Of a DNA stretch of 64,000 nt, positions 35,817 to 44,398 are shown piece after piece. The translations under genes and the position numbers were made by a program. Position 1 is the first letter of the stretch; each line of letters opens with the position of its first letter. Origin of the DNA: Variovorax sp. PAMC26660 (GTDB lineage Bacteria > Pseudomonadota > Gammaproteobacteria > Burkholderiales > Burkholderiaceae_C); NCBI RefSeq assembly GCF_014302995.1, contig NZ_CP060295.1, forward strand, positions 2,719,501 through 2,783,500, given 5' to 3'. Under the pieces are notes generated by a model, which ran no database searches, was not told the origin of the DNA, and was given only the letters and a program-made list of their open reading frames with translations.

Positions 35817-36644
35817 TCATTCCACCGACATCACGGCGGCCGTGCAGGTCACCGCGAAGATCGGAATGGCCTTCATGTGGAGGATCTCGCCCTTGCCGCG
35901 CGCGGCGGCGGCCACGCTCAGGAAGGTGCGGATCTCGAAGCCGCCCTGGCCCGCTTCGCGGTAGGTGGCCTCGTCGTTGTAGTCGGCCTGCGAGAGCAAT
36001 GCTTCTCGGTCGTTGGCGCACCAGCGGCGCATGAACTCGGCATCCCACTCGGCATTGACCTTGCCCGAGTCGGGCGTGGCCGGCCAGTGCGAGATGCCGC
36101 CGGTGCCCACCAGCGCAATGCGCTCGGGCGCCTTGTCGCAGGCGCGGCGCAATGCCTCGCCGAAGGCCCAGGCGCGGTGCAGCGGCGTGAGCGGCGGGCC
36201 CTGGCAGTTGATGTTCACCGGGATGATCCTGGTGTCGAACTTCGGCGTGAGGAAGTTCAGCGGCACCATGATGCCGTGGTCGAACTTCCATTCTTCCGCG
36301 TAGGCCACGTCCACCGTCTGCATCACTTCGCGGATCAGGCGCTGCGAGAGTGCCGCGTCACCGGGGATCTTGTGCTTCTCGATGCCGAGCCACTTCGGGT
36401 CTTCGATCGGACCTTCGTAGCTGTCGGCCATGCCGATCGCATAGGCCGGCATGTTGTTCATGAAGAAGTTCGCGAAGTGCTCGGCCGCGATGACGATCAC
36501 CGCGTCGGGCTTCGTGGCACGCATCGCCTCGCCGAAGCGGTGGAACTGCGCGTGGAACTCGTCCTTCACGGCAGGGTCGGCCAGATGGGAGCGGCCCGTG
36601 ATGCCGGGGGCGTGGCTGCACACGCCTGCAAAAACCAGACTCAT
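35817..36644 (-). CDS. LigB-type extradiol ring-cleavage dioxygenase (catalytic subunit)
   Basis: The protein has 275 residues. Class III extradiol residues align with LigB: metal ligands His11 (FAGVCSHAPGITGR), His56 (VIAAEHFANFFMNN) and Glu237 (GGFEIRT), with catalytic His186 (GTGGISHWPAT) and His123 (FDHGIMVP). It takes the place of HpaD in the pathway but begins quite differently from E. coli HpaD. Its start overlaps the stop of the LigA-like subunit (36641-36644). Substrate homoprotocatechuate is inferred from HpaE/F/G/H/I. Confidence 0.88.
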   Translation of the reverse strand: MSLVFAGVCSHAPGITGRSHLADPAVKDEFHAQFHRFGEAMRATKPDAVIVIAAEHFANFFMNNMPAYAIGMADSYEGPIEDPKWLGIEKHKIPGDAALSQRLIREVMQTVDVAYAEEWKFDHGIMVPLNFLTPKFDTRIIPVNINCQGPPLTPLHRAWAFGEALRRACDKAPERIALVGTGGISHWPATPDSGKVNAEWDAEFMRRWCANDREALLSQADYNDEATYREAGQGGFEIRTFLSVAAAARGKGEILHMKAIPIFAVTCTAAVMSVE

Positions 36645-36976
36645 ACGCCCGCCACCTTTTCGTCTGTGCCTGTTGTCATTGCGTAGATGCCGGCGCGTAC
36701 CGGACCGTACTTGCGCACGCCTTCACGCATGGCTTCGAGGTAGTCGGCCCATGCAATGCCGAGCAGTGGCGCGAAGTGCATCAGCAACTGGCCGTTGCAG
36801 CCGAGTACGTAGAGCTTGCCGATGTTGCCGGTGCCGATGGCTTCGCGTTCCTCGTCATCGAGGTCGTAGCCGGCGAGCAGCACCGCGCGCGTGTCGCCGC
36901 CTTCGGCATAGCGGCGCTGCACCTCCGCTTCGCGGTTGAGCGCGAACAAAAATTTCTGCATCGCATAGAGGCTCAT
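36641..36976 (-). CDS. LigA-like small subunit of extradiol dioxygenase
   Basis: The protein has 111 residues, all-helical: MSLYAMQKFLFALNREAEVQ, then YDLDDEEREAIGTGNIGKLY and GCNGQLLMHFAPLLGIAWAD, matching the LigA fold that caps the active site of LigAB protocatechuate 4,5-dioxygenase. ATGA overlap with the catalytic subunit indicates stoichiometric synthesis. Canonical HpaD needs no such subunit, so this is the odd part of the cluster. Confidence 0.87.
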   Translation of the reverse strand: MSLYAMQKFLFALNREAEVQRRYAEGGDTRAVLLAGYDLDDEEREAIGTGNIGKLYVLGCNGQLLMHFAPLLGIAWADYLEAMREGVRKYGPVRAGIYAMTTGTDEKVAGV

Positions 36977-36979
36977 CGG

Positions 36980-37954
36980 TCAGCCCTCGATCTGGATGTT
37001 GGCCTTGCGGATCACGTCGCCGTACTTCGCGATCTCGCTCTGGATGAAAGCCGCGAAGCGCTCCGGCGTGCCCGACAGCGACGCAATGCCGCCCTTGTGG
37101 AAGGCCTCGCTCACCACCGGCCCCGCGAGCGCACGGTTCACCTCGGCGTTCATGCGTTGCACGATGGCATCGGGCGTGCCGCTGGGCGCCAGCAGGCCGT
37201 TCCACGAATTGGACTCGATGGCCACACCCTGTTCGGCCAGTGTGGGTATGGAAGGCGCGTACTGCGAGCGTTGCGCGGTCGCCATGCCCAGTGCAATGAG
37301 CTTGCCGTTCTGCACGTGGCTGCGGAACTCGGGCCAGTTGCCGAACATCATCGTCACCTGGCCGCCGAGCAGGTCGGTCAGCGCCGGGCCTTGTCCCTTG
37401 TAGGGCACGTGCACGATGTCCAGGGCCATCTGCTGCTTGAGCATTTCGCCCGACAGGTGCGCCGAGGTGCCGTTGCCGAAAGAGGCAAAGCTCAGCGTGC
37501 CCGGCTTGGCCTTGGCTGCGTTGCGCAGGTCGGCCAGTGTTTTCAGTCCGCTGTTCGGGTGCGTGGCGAGCACGTGCTCCGACATGCCCATGAGCGCGAC
37601 CGGGCGCAGGTCTTTCTGCGTGTCGTAGGGGAGCTTGCGGATCAGCGTCTGGTTGGCCGTGAAGCTGTTGGCCACGCAGACGAAGGTGTAGCCGTCGGGC
37701 GCGGCCTTGGCGGCCGCATCGACGCCGATCACCGTGCCTGCGCCGGGCTTGTTGTCGATGATGACGGGCTGGCCCAGCGCCTTCGACAGTTCCACGCCCA
37801 CGAGCCGCGCCACGAAGTCGGTGGTGCCGCCGGGCGTGAAGGGCACGATCACGCGGACCGGCTTGTTGGGCCACGCCGCCTGCGCGCGCGCCAGCGAGGG
37901 CAGTGCCGCGAGGGCTGCTGCGCCTTGCAGCAGTGTGCGGCGTTGCATGCTCAC
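36980..37954 (-). CDS. Bug-family (TctC-like) substrate-binding protein
   Basis: The protein has 324 residues from GTG 37954 (GTGA overlap with the hpaE stop; ATG 37948 is the alternative). Signal peptide (RRTLLQGAAALAALPSLARA), then VRVIVPFTPGGTTDFVARLV, PVIIDNKPGAGTVIGVDAAA and KGQGPALTDLLGGQVTMMFG. Probably binds an aromatic or dicarboxylic acid in the periplasm; this is inferred from its location between hpaE and the dioxygenase genes. Confidence 0.93.
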   Translation of the reverse strand: MSMQRRTLLQGAAALAALPSLARAQAAWPNKPVRVIVPFTPGGTTDFVARLVGVELSKALGQPVIIDNKPGAGTVIGVDAAAKAAPDGYTFVCVANSFTANQTLIRKLPYDTQKDLRPVALMGMSEHVLATHPNSGLKTLADLRNAAKAKPGTLSFASFGNGTSAHLSGEMLKQQMALDIVHVPYKGQGPALTDLLGGQVTMMFGNWPEFRSHVQNGKLIALGMATAQRSQYAPSIPTLAEQGVAIESNSWNGLLAPSGTPDAIVQRMNAEVNRALAGPVVSEAFHKGGIASLSGTPERFAAFIQSEIAKYGDVIRKANIQIEG

Positions 37955-39414
37955 GCCACGCCCCAGTGCGGAATGTGGTGCGAGCCCATCGACACCGCGA
38001 TGTTCTTCGGTTCGCAGAACACTTCGTAGCTCCAGGTGCCGCCTTCGCGGCCCGTGCCCGAGGACTTGGTGCCGCCGAAGGGCTGGCGCAGGTCACGCAC
38101 GTTCTGGCTGTTGACGAAGCACATGCCGGCTTCCACGGCGGCGGCCACGCGATGGGCCTTGCCGATGTTCTCGGTCCACACGTAGCTGCTCAGGCCGTAC
38201 TGGATGTCGTTGGCCAGGCGGATCGCATCGGCCTCGTCCTTGAACGGGATCAGGCAGGCAACGGGGCCGAAGATCTCGTCCTGCGCGATCTTCATGCGGT
38301 TGTCGACATCGGCGAACACGGTGGGCATGACGTAGTTGCCCTTCTTCACGCGGTCGGGCAGGTTCGACGGCGCTTCGAGGCCGCCGCACAGCAGCGTCGC
38401 GCCTTCTTTCGGGCCCAGCTCGATGTAGCTGCGCACCTTGGCCAGATGCGCCTGCGAAATCATCGGGCCGACGATGGTCTTCTCGTCGAGCGGGTCACCC
38501 ACGGTGATGCGTTTCGCGCGCTCCGCGAACTTCGCGGCGAAGTCGGCGTAGATCGATTGCTGCACCAGGATGCGCGAGCCGGCCGTGCAGCGCTCGCCGT
38601 TGTTGCTGAAGATCATGAACACGGCCGCGTCGAGCGCGCGGTCGAGATCCGCGTCCTCGAAGATCACGAAGGGGCTCTTGCCGCCCAGCTCCATGCTGAA
38701 CTTCTTCAGGCCCGCGCTCTTCACGATGCGGTTGCCCGTGGCGGTGGAGCCGGTGAACGAGATCGCGCGCACGTCGGGGTGGCCCACCAGCGGCTCGCCG
38801 GCTTCCTTGCCGTAGCCGTGCACCAGGTTCAGCACGCCGGGCGGAATGCCGGCTTCGAGCGCCAGCTCGCCCAGGCGCGCGGCCGTGAGCGGCGACAACT
38901 CGCTCATCTTCAGCACGGCCGTGTTGCCGAAGGCCAGGCAGGGCGCGACCTTCCAGGTGGCCGTCATGAAGGGCACGTTCCATGGGCTGATGAGCGCGCA
39001 CACGCCCACCGGGTGGAACAGCGTGTAGTTCAGGTGCGTGGGCGTGGGGTAGGTGTGGCCGTCGACACGCGTGCACATCTCGGCGAAGTAATAGAAGTTG
39101 TCGGCCGCACGTGGAATGAGCTGCTTGCCGGTCTGCGCAATCACCTGGCCGCAGTCGTTGGTTTCGGTCTGCGCGATCTCGGGCACGTGCGCGGCGATCA
39201 AGTCGCCGAGCTTGCGGATTAGCTTGGCACGCTCGGGCGCGGGCATGCCGGCCCACTTGGGAAAGGCGGCCTTGGCGGCGGCCACGGCGGCGTTCACTTC
39301 GGCTTCGCCGCCCGAGGCGACTTCGGCCAGCACTTCCTGCGTGGCGGGGTTGACGGTCTCGAAGTAATCGGTGCCGGCAACGCTCTTGCCGTTGATCAGG
39401 TGATCGACTCTCAT
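37951..39414 (-). CDS. hpaE: 5-carboxymethyl-2-hydroxymuconate semialdehyde dehydrogenase HpaE
   Basis: The protein has 487 residues. NAD-dependent ALDH: PWNVPFMTATWKVAPCLAFG, SFTGSTATGNRIVKSAGLKK, the Glu motif MELGGKSPFVIFEDADLD and catalytic Cys in SNNGERCTAGSRILVQQ. Location with hpaG1/G2 and the C-terminal TWSYEVFCEPKNIAVSMG match HpaE. It oxidises the ring-cleavage semialdehyde to the dicarboxylate that HpaF isomerises. Overlaps hpaG2 by 4 bp. Confidence 0.94.
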   Translation of the reverse strand: MRVDHLINGKSVAGTDYFETVNPATQEVLAEVASGGEAEVNAAVAAAKAAFPKWAGMPAPERAKLIRKLGDLIAAHVPEIAQTETNDCGQVIAQTGKQLIPRAADNFYYFAEMCTRVDGHTYPTPTHLNYTLFHPVGVCALISPWNVPFMTATWKVAPCLAFGNTAVLKMSELSPLTAARLGELALEAGIPPGVLNLVHGYGKEAGEPLVGHPDVRAISFTGSTATGNRIVKSAGLKKFSMELGGKSPFVIFEDADLDRALDAAVFMIFSNNGERCTAGSRILVQQSIYADFAAKFAERAKRITVGDPLDEKTIVGPMISQAHLAKVRSYIELGPKEGATLLCGGLEAPSNLPDRVKKGNYVMPTVFADVDNRMKIAQDEIFGPVACLIPFKDEADAIRLANDIQYGLSSYVWTENIGKAHRVAAAVEAGMCFVNSQNVRDLRQPFGGTKSSGTGREGGTWSYEVFCEPKNIAVSMGSHHIPHWGVA

Positions 39415-40193
39415 GCTTTTCCTTGAATGGTCTCGATGGTGTTCATGAGCGCGCCGATGCGCTCGATCTCGGTGACGATGACGTCGCCCGGCTGGCAATC
39501 GACCACGCCGTCCGGCGTGCCCGTGAGGATCAGGTCGCCCGGCGACAGCGTCATGAAGCGGCTGAAGTATTCGATGAGGAAGGGCGCATCGAAGATCATG
39601 TCGCGCGTGTTGCCTTGCTGTGTGACCGCGCCGTTGACGGTGGTGCGCAGCGCGAGCGCCATGGGGTCGGGCACATCGGCCGCATCGACGAACCACGGGC
39701 CCAGCGGCGTGCAGGTGTCGCGGTTTTTCACGCGCAGGTTGGGGCGATACCAGTTCTCCAGGTAGTCGCGGATCGCGTAGTCGTTGGCCACCGTGTAGCC
39801 GCCGATGAAGTCATAGGCGTCGTCGCGCTTCACGTTCTTCGCGGTCTTGCCGATGACGATGGCGAGTTCGCACTCGTAGTGCATGAACTTCACGTCGGCC
39901 GGGCGGTGCGTGAGCTGGCGGTGGCCGATCAACGCACTCTGTCCCTTGACGAACACCAGCGGTTCTTCGGGCGCCTTGAATTCGAGTTCCTTGGCGTGGT
40001 CGGCGTAGTTCAGGCCGAGCGCGAGGATGGTGCGCGGGCGCGCCGTGGGCGCGAGCGGGGGCAGCCAGGTGAGCTGTTCCTGCGGCACGATGCGGCCGTC
40101 TTCCAGTCGCACGGCGGCGTCTTGCTGGCCGTTGAAATCGTGGGCGATACCGGTGTGTTCGCGGCCTTCGTGGATGACGCGTGCGTGCTTCAT
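39411..40193 (-). CDS. hpaG2: FAH-family decarboxylase/isomerase HpaG2
   Basis: The protein has 260 residues. FAH domain with ILALGLNYADHAKELEFKAP, HYECELAIVIGKTAKNVKRD (metal Glu pair) and ILTGTPDGVVDCQPGDVIVT. In E. coli the two FAH domains of HpaG are fused; here the second half is its own gene. HpaG decarboxylates oxopent-enetricarboxylate and isomerises the product. Overlaps both neighbours by 4 bp. Confidence 0.9.
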   Translation of the reverse strand: MKHARVIHEGREHTGIAHDFNGQQDAAVRLEDGRIVPQEQLTWLPPLAPTARPRTILALGLNYADHAKELEFKAPEEPLVFVKGQSALIGHRQLTHRPADVKFMHYECELAIVIGKTAKNVKRDDAYDFIGGYTVANDYAIRDYLENWYRPNLRVKNRDTCTPLGPWFVDAADVPDPMALALRTTVNGAVTQQGNTRDMIFDAPFLIEYFSRFMTLSPGDLILTGTPDGVVDCQPGDVIVTEIERIGALMNTIETIQGKA

Positions 40194-40825
40194 GCGGCTT
40201 CCTTCACCAGCGTGTTGCTCAGGGTCTCGAAGCCCGGCGCGGAAATGTCGATGCGGTCGCCCGCGCGTGCCAGCGGCCGGCCGGCGTCGCAGCCGAGCAT
40301 CAGCACGTCGCCGTGCGCGAGCGTCATGAAGTCGCCGACCTCGGCGAGCAGTTGCCTGGCCGGGCGCACGAGCTGCGAGAAATCGATCGACTGCTTCAGC
40401 TCGCCGTTGATGCGCACCTCGGCGCGGAAGTTCGCGGGGTCGGCCACGTCCTGTGCGTCGCGCAGCGCCGGGCCGATGCCCAGGAAGCCGTCGACGCACT
40501 TGAACTTCACCGGCGGGCGGAAGAAGCTGGCATGCGGAATCGACAGGTCGTTCATCAGCACGAAGCCTTCGACGTCGCCTTCGGCGCCGATCACCATGCC
40601 GATGCTGGCGCCGATTTCCACTTCAGGCACCGCGGCGGGCACCGTGATGGCGCTGCCGTGCGGGCTCCAGGTGTTGGCCGTCTTCACATAGAGCACGGGC
40701 GCTTTGGGCGGAGCCTTGTAGGGCGCCTGCGTCATCTGCGGCGCGAGCGCCTCGACCTCGGCGCGAAAGTTCAGCAGCGTGCCGTACACGGTGCCGGTCG
40801 GCATGAAAGGAGCGTTGTGGCTCAT
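40190..40825 (-). CDS. hpaG1: FAH-family isomerase/decarboxylase HpaG1
   Basis: The protein has 211 residues, starting at ATG 40825, which overlaps the hpaR stop. It is a shorter FAH domain: GTVYGTLLNFRAEVEALAPQ, APVLYVKTANTWSPHGSAIT and VEIGASIGMVIGAEGDVEGF. Corresponds to the N-terminal half of E. coli HpaG. Paired with hpaG2 by a 4-bp overlap, which suggests a heteromeric enzyme. Confidence 0.9.
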   Translation of the reverse strand: MSHNAPFMPTGTVYGTLLNFRAEVEALAPQMTQAPYKAPPKAPVLYVKTANTWSPHGSAITVPAAVPEVEIGASIGMVIGAEGDVEGFVLMNDLSIPHASFFRPPVKFKCVDGFLGIGPALRDAQDVADPANFRAEVRINGELKQSIDFSQLVRPARQLLAEVGDFMTLAHGDVLMLGCDAGRPLARAGDRIDISAPGFETLSNTLVKEAA

Positions 40826-41256
40826 GAGGGTTGTTCCAGTGCGATGAGTTCGTCGAGCAGCCCATAGAGCTGCGTGAGCTTGGCCTTGCCCATGGACTCT
40901 TCCATCCACGCGTAGTGCGACTCGATGCTGCTGCCCAGCCGCTTCACGAGCTTCATGCCATGCGGCGTGGCCTCGACCACGGTGCGGCGCTGGTCGGCCG
41001 GGTCGCGGCTGCGGGTGATGAGGTCGTCGCGCTCCATGCGCGCGAGCACGCCGGTGAGGCTGGGGCCGAGGATGAAGGCCTCGCGCGCGACGCGGCCGGT
41101 GTCGACCGCGCCGTGCTCGCCCAGCACGCGCAGCACGCGCCATTGCTGGTCGGACAGCGCGTGTTCGCGCAGGCTGGGCCGCGTGTGGGCCATCACGGCT
41201 TCGCGTGCCTGCAGCAGCAGGCGCGGCAAATTGCGGTGCGTGAAGGTGGTGCTCAA
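40822..41256 (-). CDS. hpaR: MarR-family repressor HpaR
   Basis: The protein has 144 residues, starting at TTG 41256. Winged helix: EHALSDQQWRVLRVLGEHGA, REAFILGPSLTGVLARMERD and the wing TRSRDPADQRRTVVEATPHG. HpaR represses hpa genes until homoprotocatechuate-type ligands bind. It heads the unit it should control, and a perfect palindrome lies 23 bp upstream of its start. The rare TTG start may keep repressor levels low. Confidence 0.92.
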   Translation of the reverse strand: MSTTFTHRNLPRLLLQAREAVMAHTRPSLREHALSDQQWRVLRVLGEHGAVDTGRVAREAFILGPSLTGVLARMERDDLITRSRDPADQRRTVVEATPHGMKLVKRLGSSIESHYAWMEESMGKAKLTQLYGLLDELIALEQPS

Positions 41257-41278
41257 AAGCTGTGCCTCTCGAAATTAC

Positions 41279-41290
41279 TTAACATGTTAA
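41279..41290. promoter_or_regulatory. Palindromic operator, probable HpaR site
   Basis: TTAACATGTTAA is a perfect 12-bp palindrome, in an AT-rich patch of the 100-bp gap between hpaR (minus) and radA (plus). MarR proteins bind such dyads in their own promoters, so autoregulation of the hpa unit is likely. It might also touch radA expression. Confidence 0.75.
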
Positions 41291-41355
41291 ATGAATCGCT
41301 CTTTCTTTCCAAGGCGTCAGCCATCAGGGTTTGTGCGGACACCTAAACTCTGCAG

Positions 41356-42744
41356 ATGGCCAAGGACAAAACAACTTTCGTCTGCAGTGAATGCGGCGGC
41401 ACCAGCCCCAAATGGCTCGGCAAATGCCCGAGCTGCGGCGCCTGGAACACATTGATCGAACAGGTGGCCGGCAGCAACGCACCGGCCAACAACCGCTTCA
41501 GCACGCAGTTTTCTCCGCTGGCGGGCGTTTCCGAACTCGCCACGCTGTCCGAGATCGAGGCCACCGACATCGCGCGCACGCCCACCGGGATCGACGAACT
41601 CGATCGCGTGCTGGGCGGCGGCATCGTCTCGGGCGGCGTCACGCTGATCGGCGGCGACCCGGGCATCGGCAAGTCGACGCTGCTGCTGCAGGCGGTCGAT
41701 GCGCTGCAGCGCGCGGGGCAGAACGCGCTGTACGTCACCGGTGAAGAAAGCGGCGCGCAGGTCGCGCTGCGTTCGCGTCGCCTCGGGCTCGACCATTCGC
41801 AGGTGCAGGTGCTGGCCGAGATCCAGCTTGAAAAAATCATCGCTACGCTCGACGCCACGCGCCCGGCCATCGCGGTGATCGACTCGATCCAGACGGTGTA
41901 TTCCGACCAGCTCACCTCCGCGCCCGGTTCGGTGGCGCAGGTGCGCGAATGCGCGGCCCATCTCACGCGCTTTGCCAAGACCAGCGGCACGGCCGTGGTG
42001 CTGGTGGGCCACGTCACGAAAGAAGGCGCGCTGGCCGGCCCGCGCGTGCTCGAACACATGGTCGACACGGTGCTGTACTTCGAGGGCGACACGCATTCGA
42101 GCTTTCGCCTCGTGCGCGCCATCAAGAACCGCTTCGGCGCCGTGAACGAGATCGGCGTGTTCGCCATGACCGAGCGCGGCCTGAAAGGCGTGACCAACCC
42201 GAGCGCCATCTTCCTGAGCCAGCATGCCGAGCCGGTGCCCGGCAGCGTGGTGCTGGTCACGCTCGAAGGCACGCGGCCGATGCTGGTGGAAATCCAGGCG
42301 CTGGTCGACAACGGCGGCCCCAGCCCGCGCCGCCTGTCGGTGGGCCTGGACCGCGACCGCTTGGCCATGCTGCTGGCGGTGCTGCACCGCCACGCCGGCG
42401 TGGCCTGCATGGACCAGGACGTGTTCGTCAACGCGGTGGGCGGCGTGCGCATCAGCGAACCCGCCGCCGACCTGGCCGTGATGCTGGCCATCACCTCCAG
42501 CCTGCGCGGCAAGCCGCTGCCCAAGGGCTTCATCGCCTTTGGCGAGGTGGGCCTGGCCGGCGAGGTGCGCCCCGCGCCGCGTGGGCAGGAGCGCCTGCGC
42601 GAAGCCGCCAAGCTGGGCTTCAGCGTCGCCGTGGTGCCCAAGGCCAACGCGCCGCGCAAGGGCGCCAAGGAAATCGAAGGCCTGACCATCCACCCCGTCG
42701 AGCGCATCGAGGAAGCGATGGACGTGGTGCGCCGCCTCGACTGA
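41356..42744 (+). CDS. radA: DNA repair protein RadA (Sms)
   Basis: The protein has 462 residues. C4 zinc finger (CSECGGTSPKWLGKCPSCGA), RecA-like ATPase with Walker A GGDPGIGKSTLLLQ, the RadA KNRFG motif and a C-terminal Lon-like domain (AVVPKANAPRKGAKEIEG). It drives branch migration in recombinational repair. Divergent from hpaR. Confidence 0.96.
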   Translation: MAKDKTTFVCSECGGTSPKWLGKCPSCGAWNTLIEQVAGSNAPANNRFSTQFSPLAGVSELATLSEIEATDIARTPTGIDELDRVLGGGIVSGGVTLIGGDPGIGKSTLLLQAVDALQRAGQNALYVTGEESGAQVALRSRRLGLDHSQVQVLAEIQLEKIIATLDATRPAIAVIDSIQTVYSDQLTSAPGSVAQVRECAAHLTRFAKTSGTAVVLVGHVTKEGALAGPRVLEHMVDTVLYFEGDTHSSFRLVRAIKNRFGAVNEIGVFAMTERGLKGVTNPSAIFLSQHAEPVPGSVVLVTLEGTRPMLVEIQALVDNGGPSPRRLSVGLDRDRLAMLLAVLHRHAGVACMDQDVFVNAVGGVRISEPAADLAVMLAITSSLRGKPLPKGFIAFGEVGLAGEVRPAPRGQERLREAAKLGFSVAVVPKANAPRKGAKEIEGLTIHPVERIEEAMDVVRRLD

Positions 42745-42772
42745 CCGACGACAGGTTCGTGCCGCCGGCCGC

Positions 42773-42792
42773 CCCGCAGGTTACCCTGCGGG
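42773..42792. terminator. GC-rich hairpin between radA and the BCCT gene
   Basis: CCCGCAGG-TTAC-CCTGCGGG is a perfect 8-bp stem with a 4-base loop, 28 bp after the radA stop and about 40 bp before the transporter start. There is no U-run after it, so it may be an attenuator or Rho-dependent pause rather than a classical terminator. Confidence 0.45.
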
Positions 42793-42831
42793 CGGTGGCG
42801 CAGCCGTTCACACCTTCGGAGGACCTTCACC

Positions 42832-44349
42832 ATGCAACTCATCGTTTCCGCCAGCCTGATCGCGGCGGTCGTCCTGTGGGGGCTGGTTTCGCCGGCCACG
42901 CTCGACAGCGTGTTCAGCACCGCGCTGGCCGGCATCACGCGCAACTTCGGCTGGTTCTACCTGTGGGTGGTGCTCGGGCTGGTGGTGCTGGCGTTCTTCC
43001 TGGCCTTCAGCCGCTTCGGCGACCTGAAGCTGGGCGATGAAGACGACGAGCCCGAGTTTTCGCTCGCCGCATGGTTCGCGATGCTGTTCGCGGCCGGCAT
43101 GGGCATCGGGCTGGTGTTCTGGGGCGTGGCCGAGCCGATCTCGCACTACACGAACCCACCGCCGGGCGTGATCCCGGGCACGCCCGACGCCGCCGGCGTG
43201 GCGATGCGCTACGCGTTCTTTCACTGGGGCCTGCACCCGTGGGCGATCTACGGCATCGTCGGCCTGTCGATTGCCTTCTTCACGTTCCGACGCAAGGCGC
43301 TGCCGCTGGTCAGTTCGGCCACCGAGGCTTTGCCGTGGCGCTTCGTGCAGCGGCTGTCGCCGGCCTTCAACGTGCTGGCGGTGGTGGCCACGGCCTTCGG
43401 CGTCGCGGCCTCGCTGGGCATGGGCGCGACGCAGATCAACAGCGGGTTGCACGCGGCCTTCGGCGTGGCGATCGGGCAGGGCACGCAGGCGGCCATCATC
43501 ATCGTGACGACGGTGCTGTTCATCACCTCGGCGGTCACCGGCGTCGAGCGCGGTGTGAAGTGGCTGTCGATGGGCAACCTGGTGCTGGCGGCACTGCTGG
43601 CGCTCGTGGTGCTGATCGTGGGTCCGACCATTGCCATCGTCGAGACCTTCACCAACACGCTGGGTTCGTACCTTGCCGAGTTCGTCCGCATGAGCCTGCG
43701 CATGAACCCGTTCCGCAACAGCTCGTGGGTCGGCGACTGGACACTCTTCTACTGGGCCTGGTGGCTGGCATGGTCGCCGTTCGTGGGCCTGTTCATCGCG
43801 CGCGTGTCGCGTGGCCGCACGATCCGCCAGTTCATCCTGGGCACGGTGATCGCGCCCACGCTGGTGGGCTTCGCATGGTTCTCTGTGTTCGGTGGCGCGG
43901 CGCTCAACTTCCAGATATTCCAAGGCGTGCCGCTGGTCGAGGCGGTGAAGGCCGATGTGTCGACCACCATGTTCGTGATGTTCAAGGCCATGCCCATGGG
44001 CATGCTGCTGTCGATGGTCGCAACGCTGCTGGTGTTCGTGTTCTTCGTGACCTCGGGCGATTCCGCGACGCTGGTGCTGGGCATCATGAGCACCAAGGGC
44101 AACCCGAACCCGCCGGCCCGCGTCAAGATCACCTGGGGCGTGCTGGTGGCGGCGATTGCGCTGAGCCTGCTGTTCGCGGGCGGGATCAAGGCGATACAGA
44201 CCGCGACCATCGTGTTCGCCCTGCCGTTCGCGTTCGTGATCCTGCTGATGGCGCTGTCGGTCACGCTGGCCATCCGCGACGACTGGAACGCGGAGCAGAA
44301 ACGCGAACGCGAGCTGCGACGCAAGATGCGGCAGCTCGTGAACGGTTAG
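42832..44349 (+). CDS. BCCT-family transporter
   Basis: The protein has 505 residues with 12 predicted helices. The glycine-rich segment FAAGMGIGLVFWGVAEPISH and the signature WTLFYWAWWLAWSPFVGLFI identify a betaine/carnitine/choline transporter; GMGIG is the form seen in Na+-coupled betaine carriers. The cytoplasmic C-terminus is short and basic, without the long osmosensing tail of BetP. Substrate otherwise unknown. Confidence 0.92.
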   Translation: MQLIVSASLIAAVVLWGLVSPATLDSVFSTALAGITRNFGWFYLWVVLGLVVLAFFLAFSRFGDLKLGDEDDEPEFSLAAWFAMLFAAGMGIGLVFWGVAEPISHYTNPPPGVIPGTPDAAGVAMRYAFFHWGLHPWAIYGIVGLSIAFFTFRRKALPLVSSATEALPWRFVQRLSPAFNVLAVVATAFGVAASLGMGATQINSGLHAAFGVAIGQGTQAAIIIVTTVLFITSAVTGVERGVKWLSMGNLVLAALLALVVLIVGPTIAIVETFTNTLGSYLAEFVRMSLRMNPFRNSSWVGDWTLFYWAWWLAWSPFVGLFIARVSRGRTIRQFILGTVIAPTLVGFAWFSVFGGAALNFQIFQGVPLVEAVKADVSTTMFVMFKAMPMGMLLSMVATLLVFVFFVTSGDSATLVLGIMSTKGNPNPPARVKITWGVLVAAIALSLLFAGGIKAIQTATIVFALPFAFVILLMALSVTLAIRDDWNAEQKRERELRRKMRQLVNG

Positions 44350-44356
44350 CTCTTGT

Positions 44357-44391
44357 TAAAAAAAGCCCGGCGCACCAGTGGCGCGCCGGGC
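44357..44391 (-). terminator. Rho-independent terminator for the leftward lipoprotein gene
   Basis: GCCCGGCGC (44365-44373) pairs with GCGCCGGGC (44383-44391). A seven-base A run at 44358-44364 becomes the U tract for minus-strand transcripts, so it ends the gene at 44399-44854. On the plus strand it lacks a U-run but may still slow read-through from the BCCT gene. Confidence 0.85.
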
Positions 44392-44398
44392 AGCCCCC

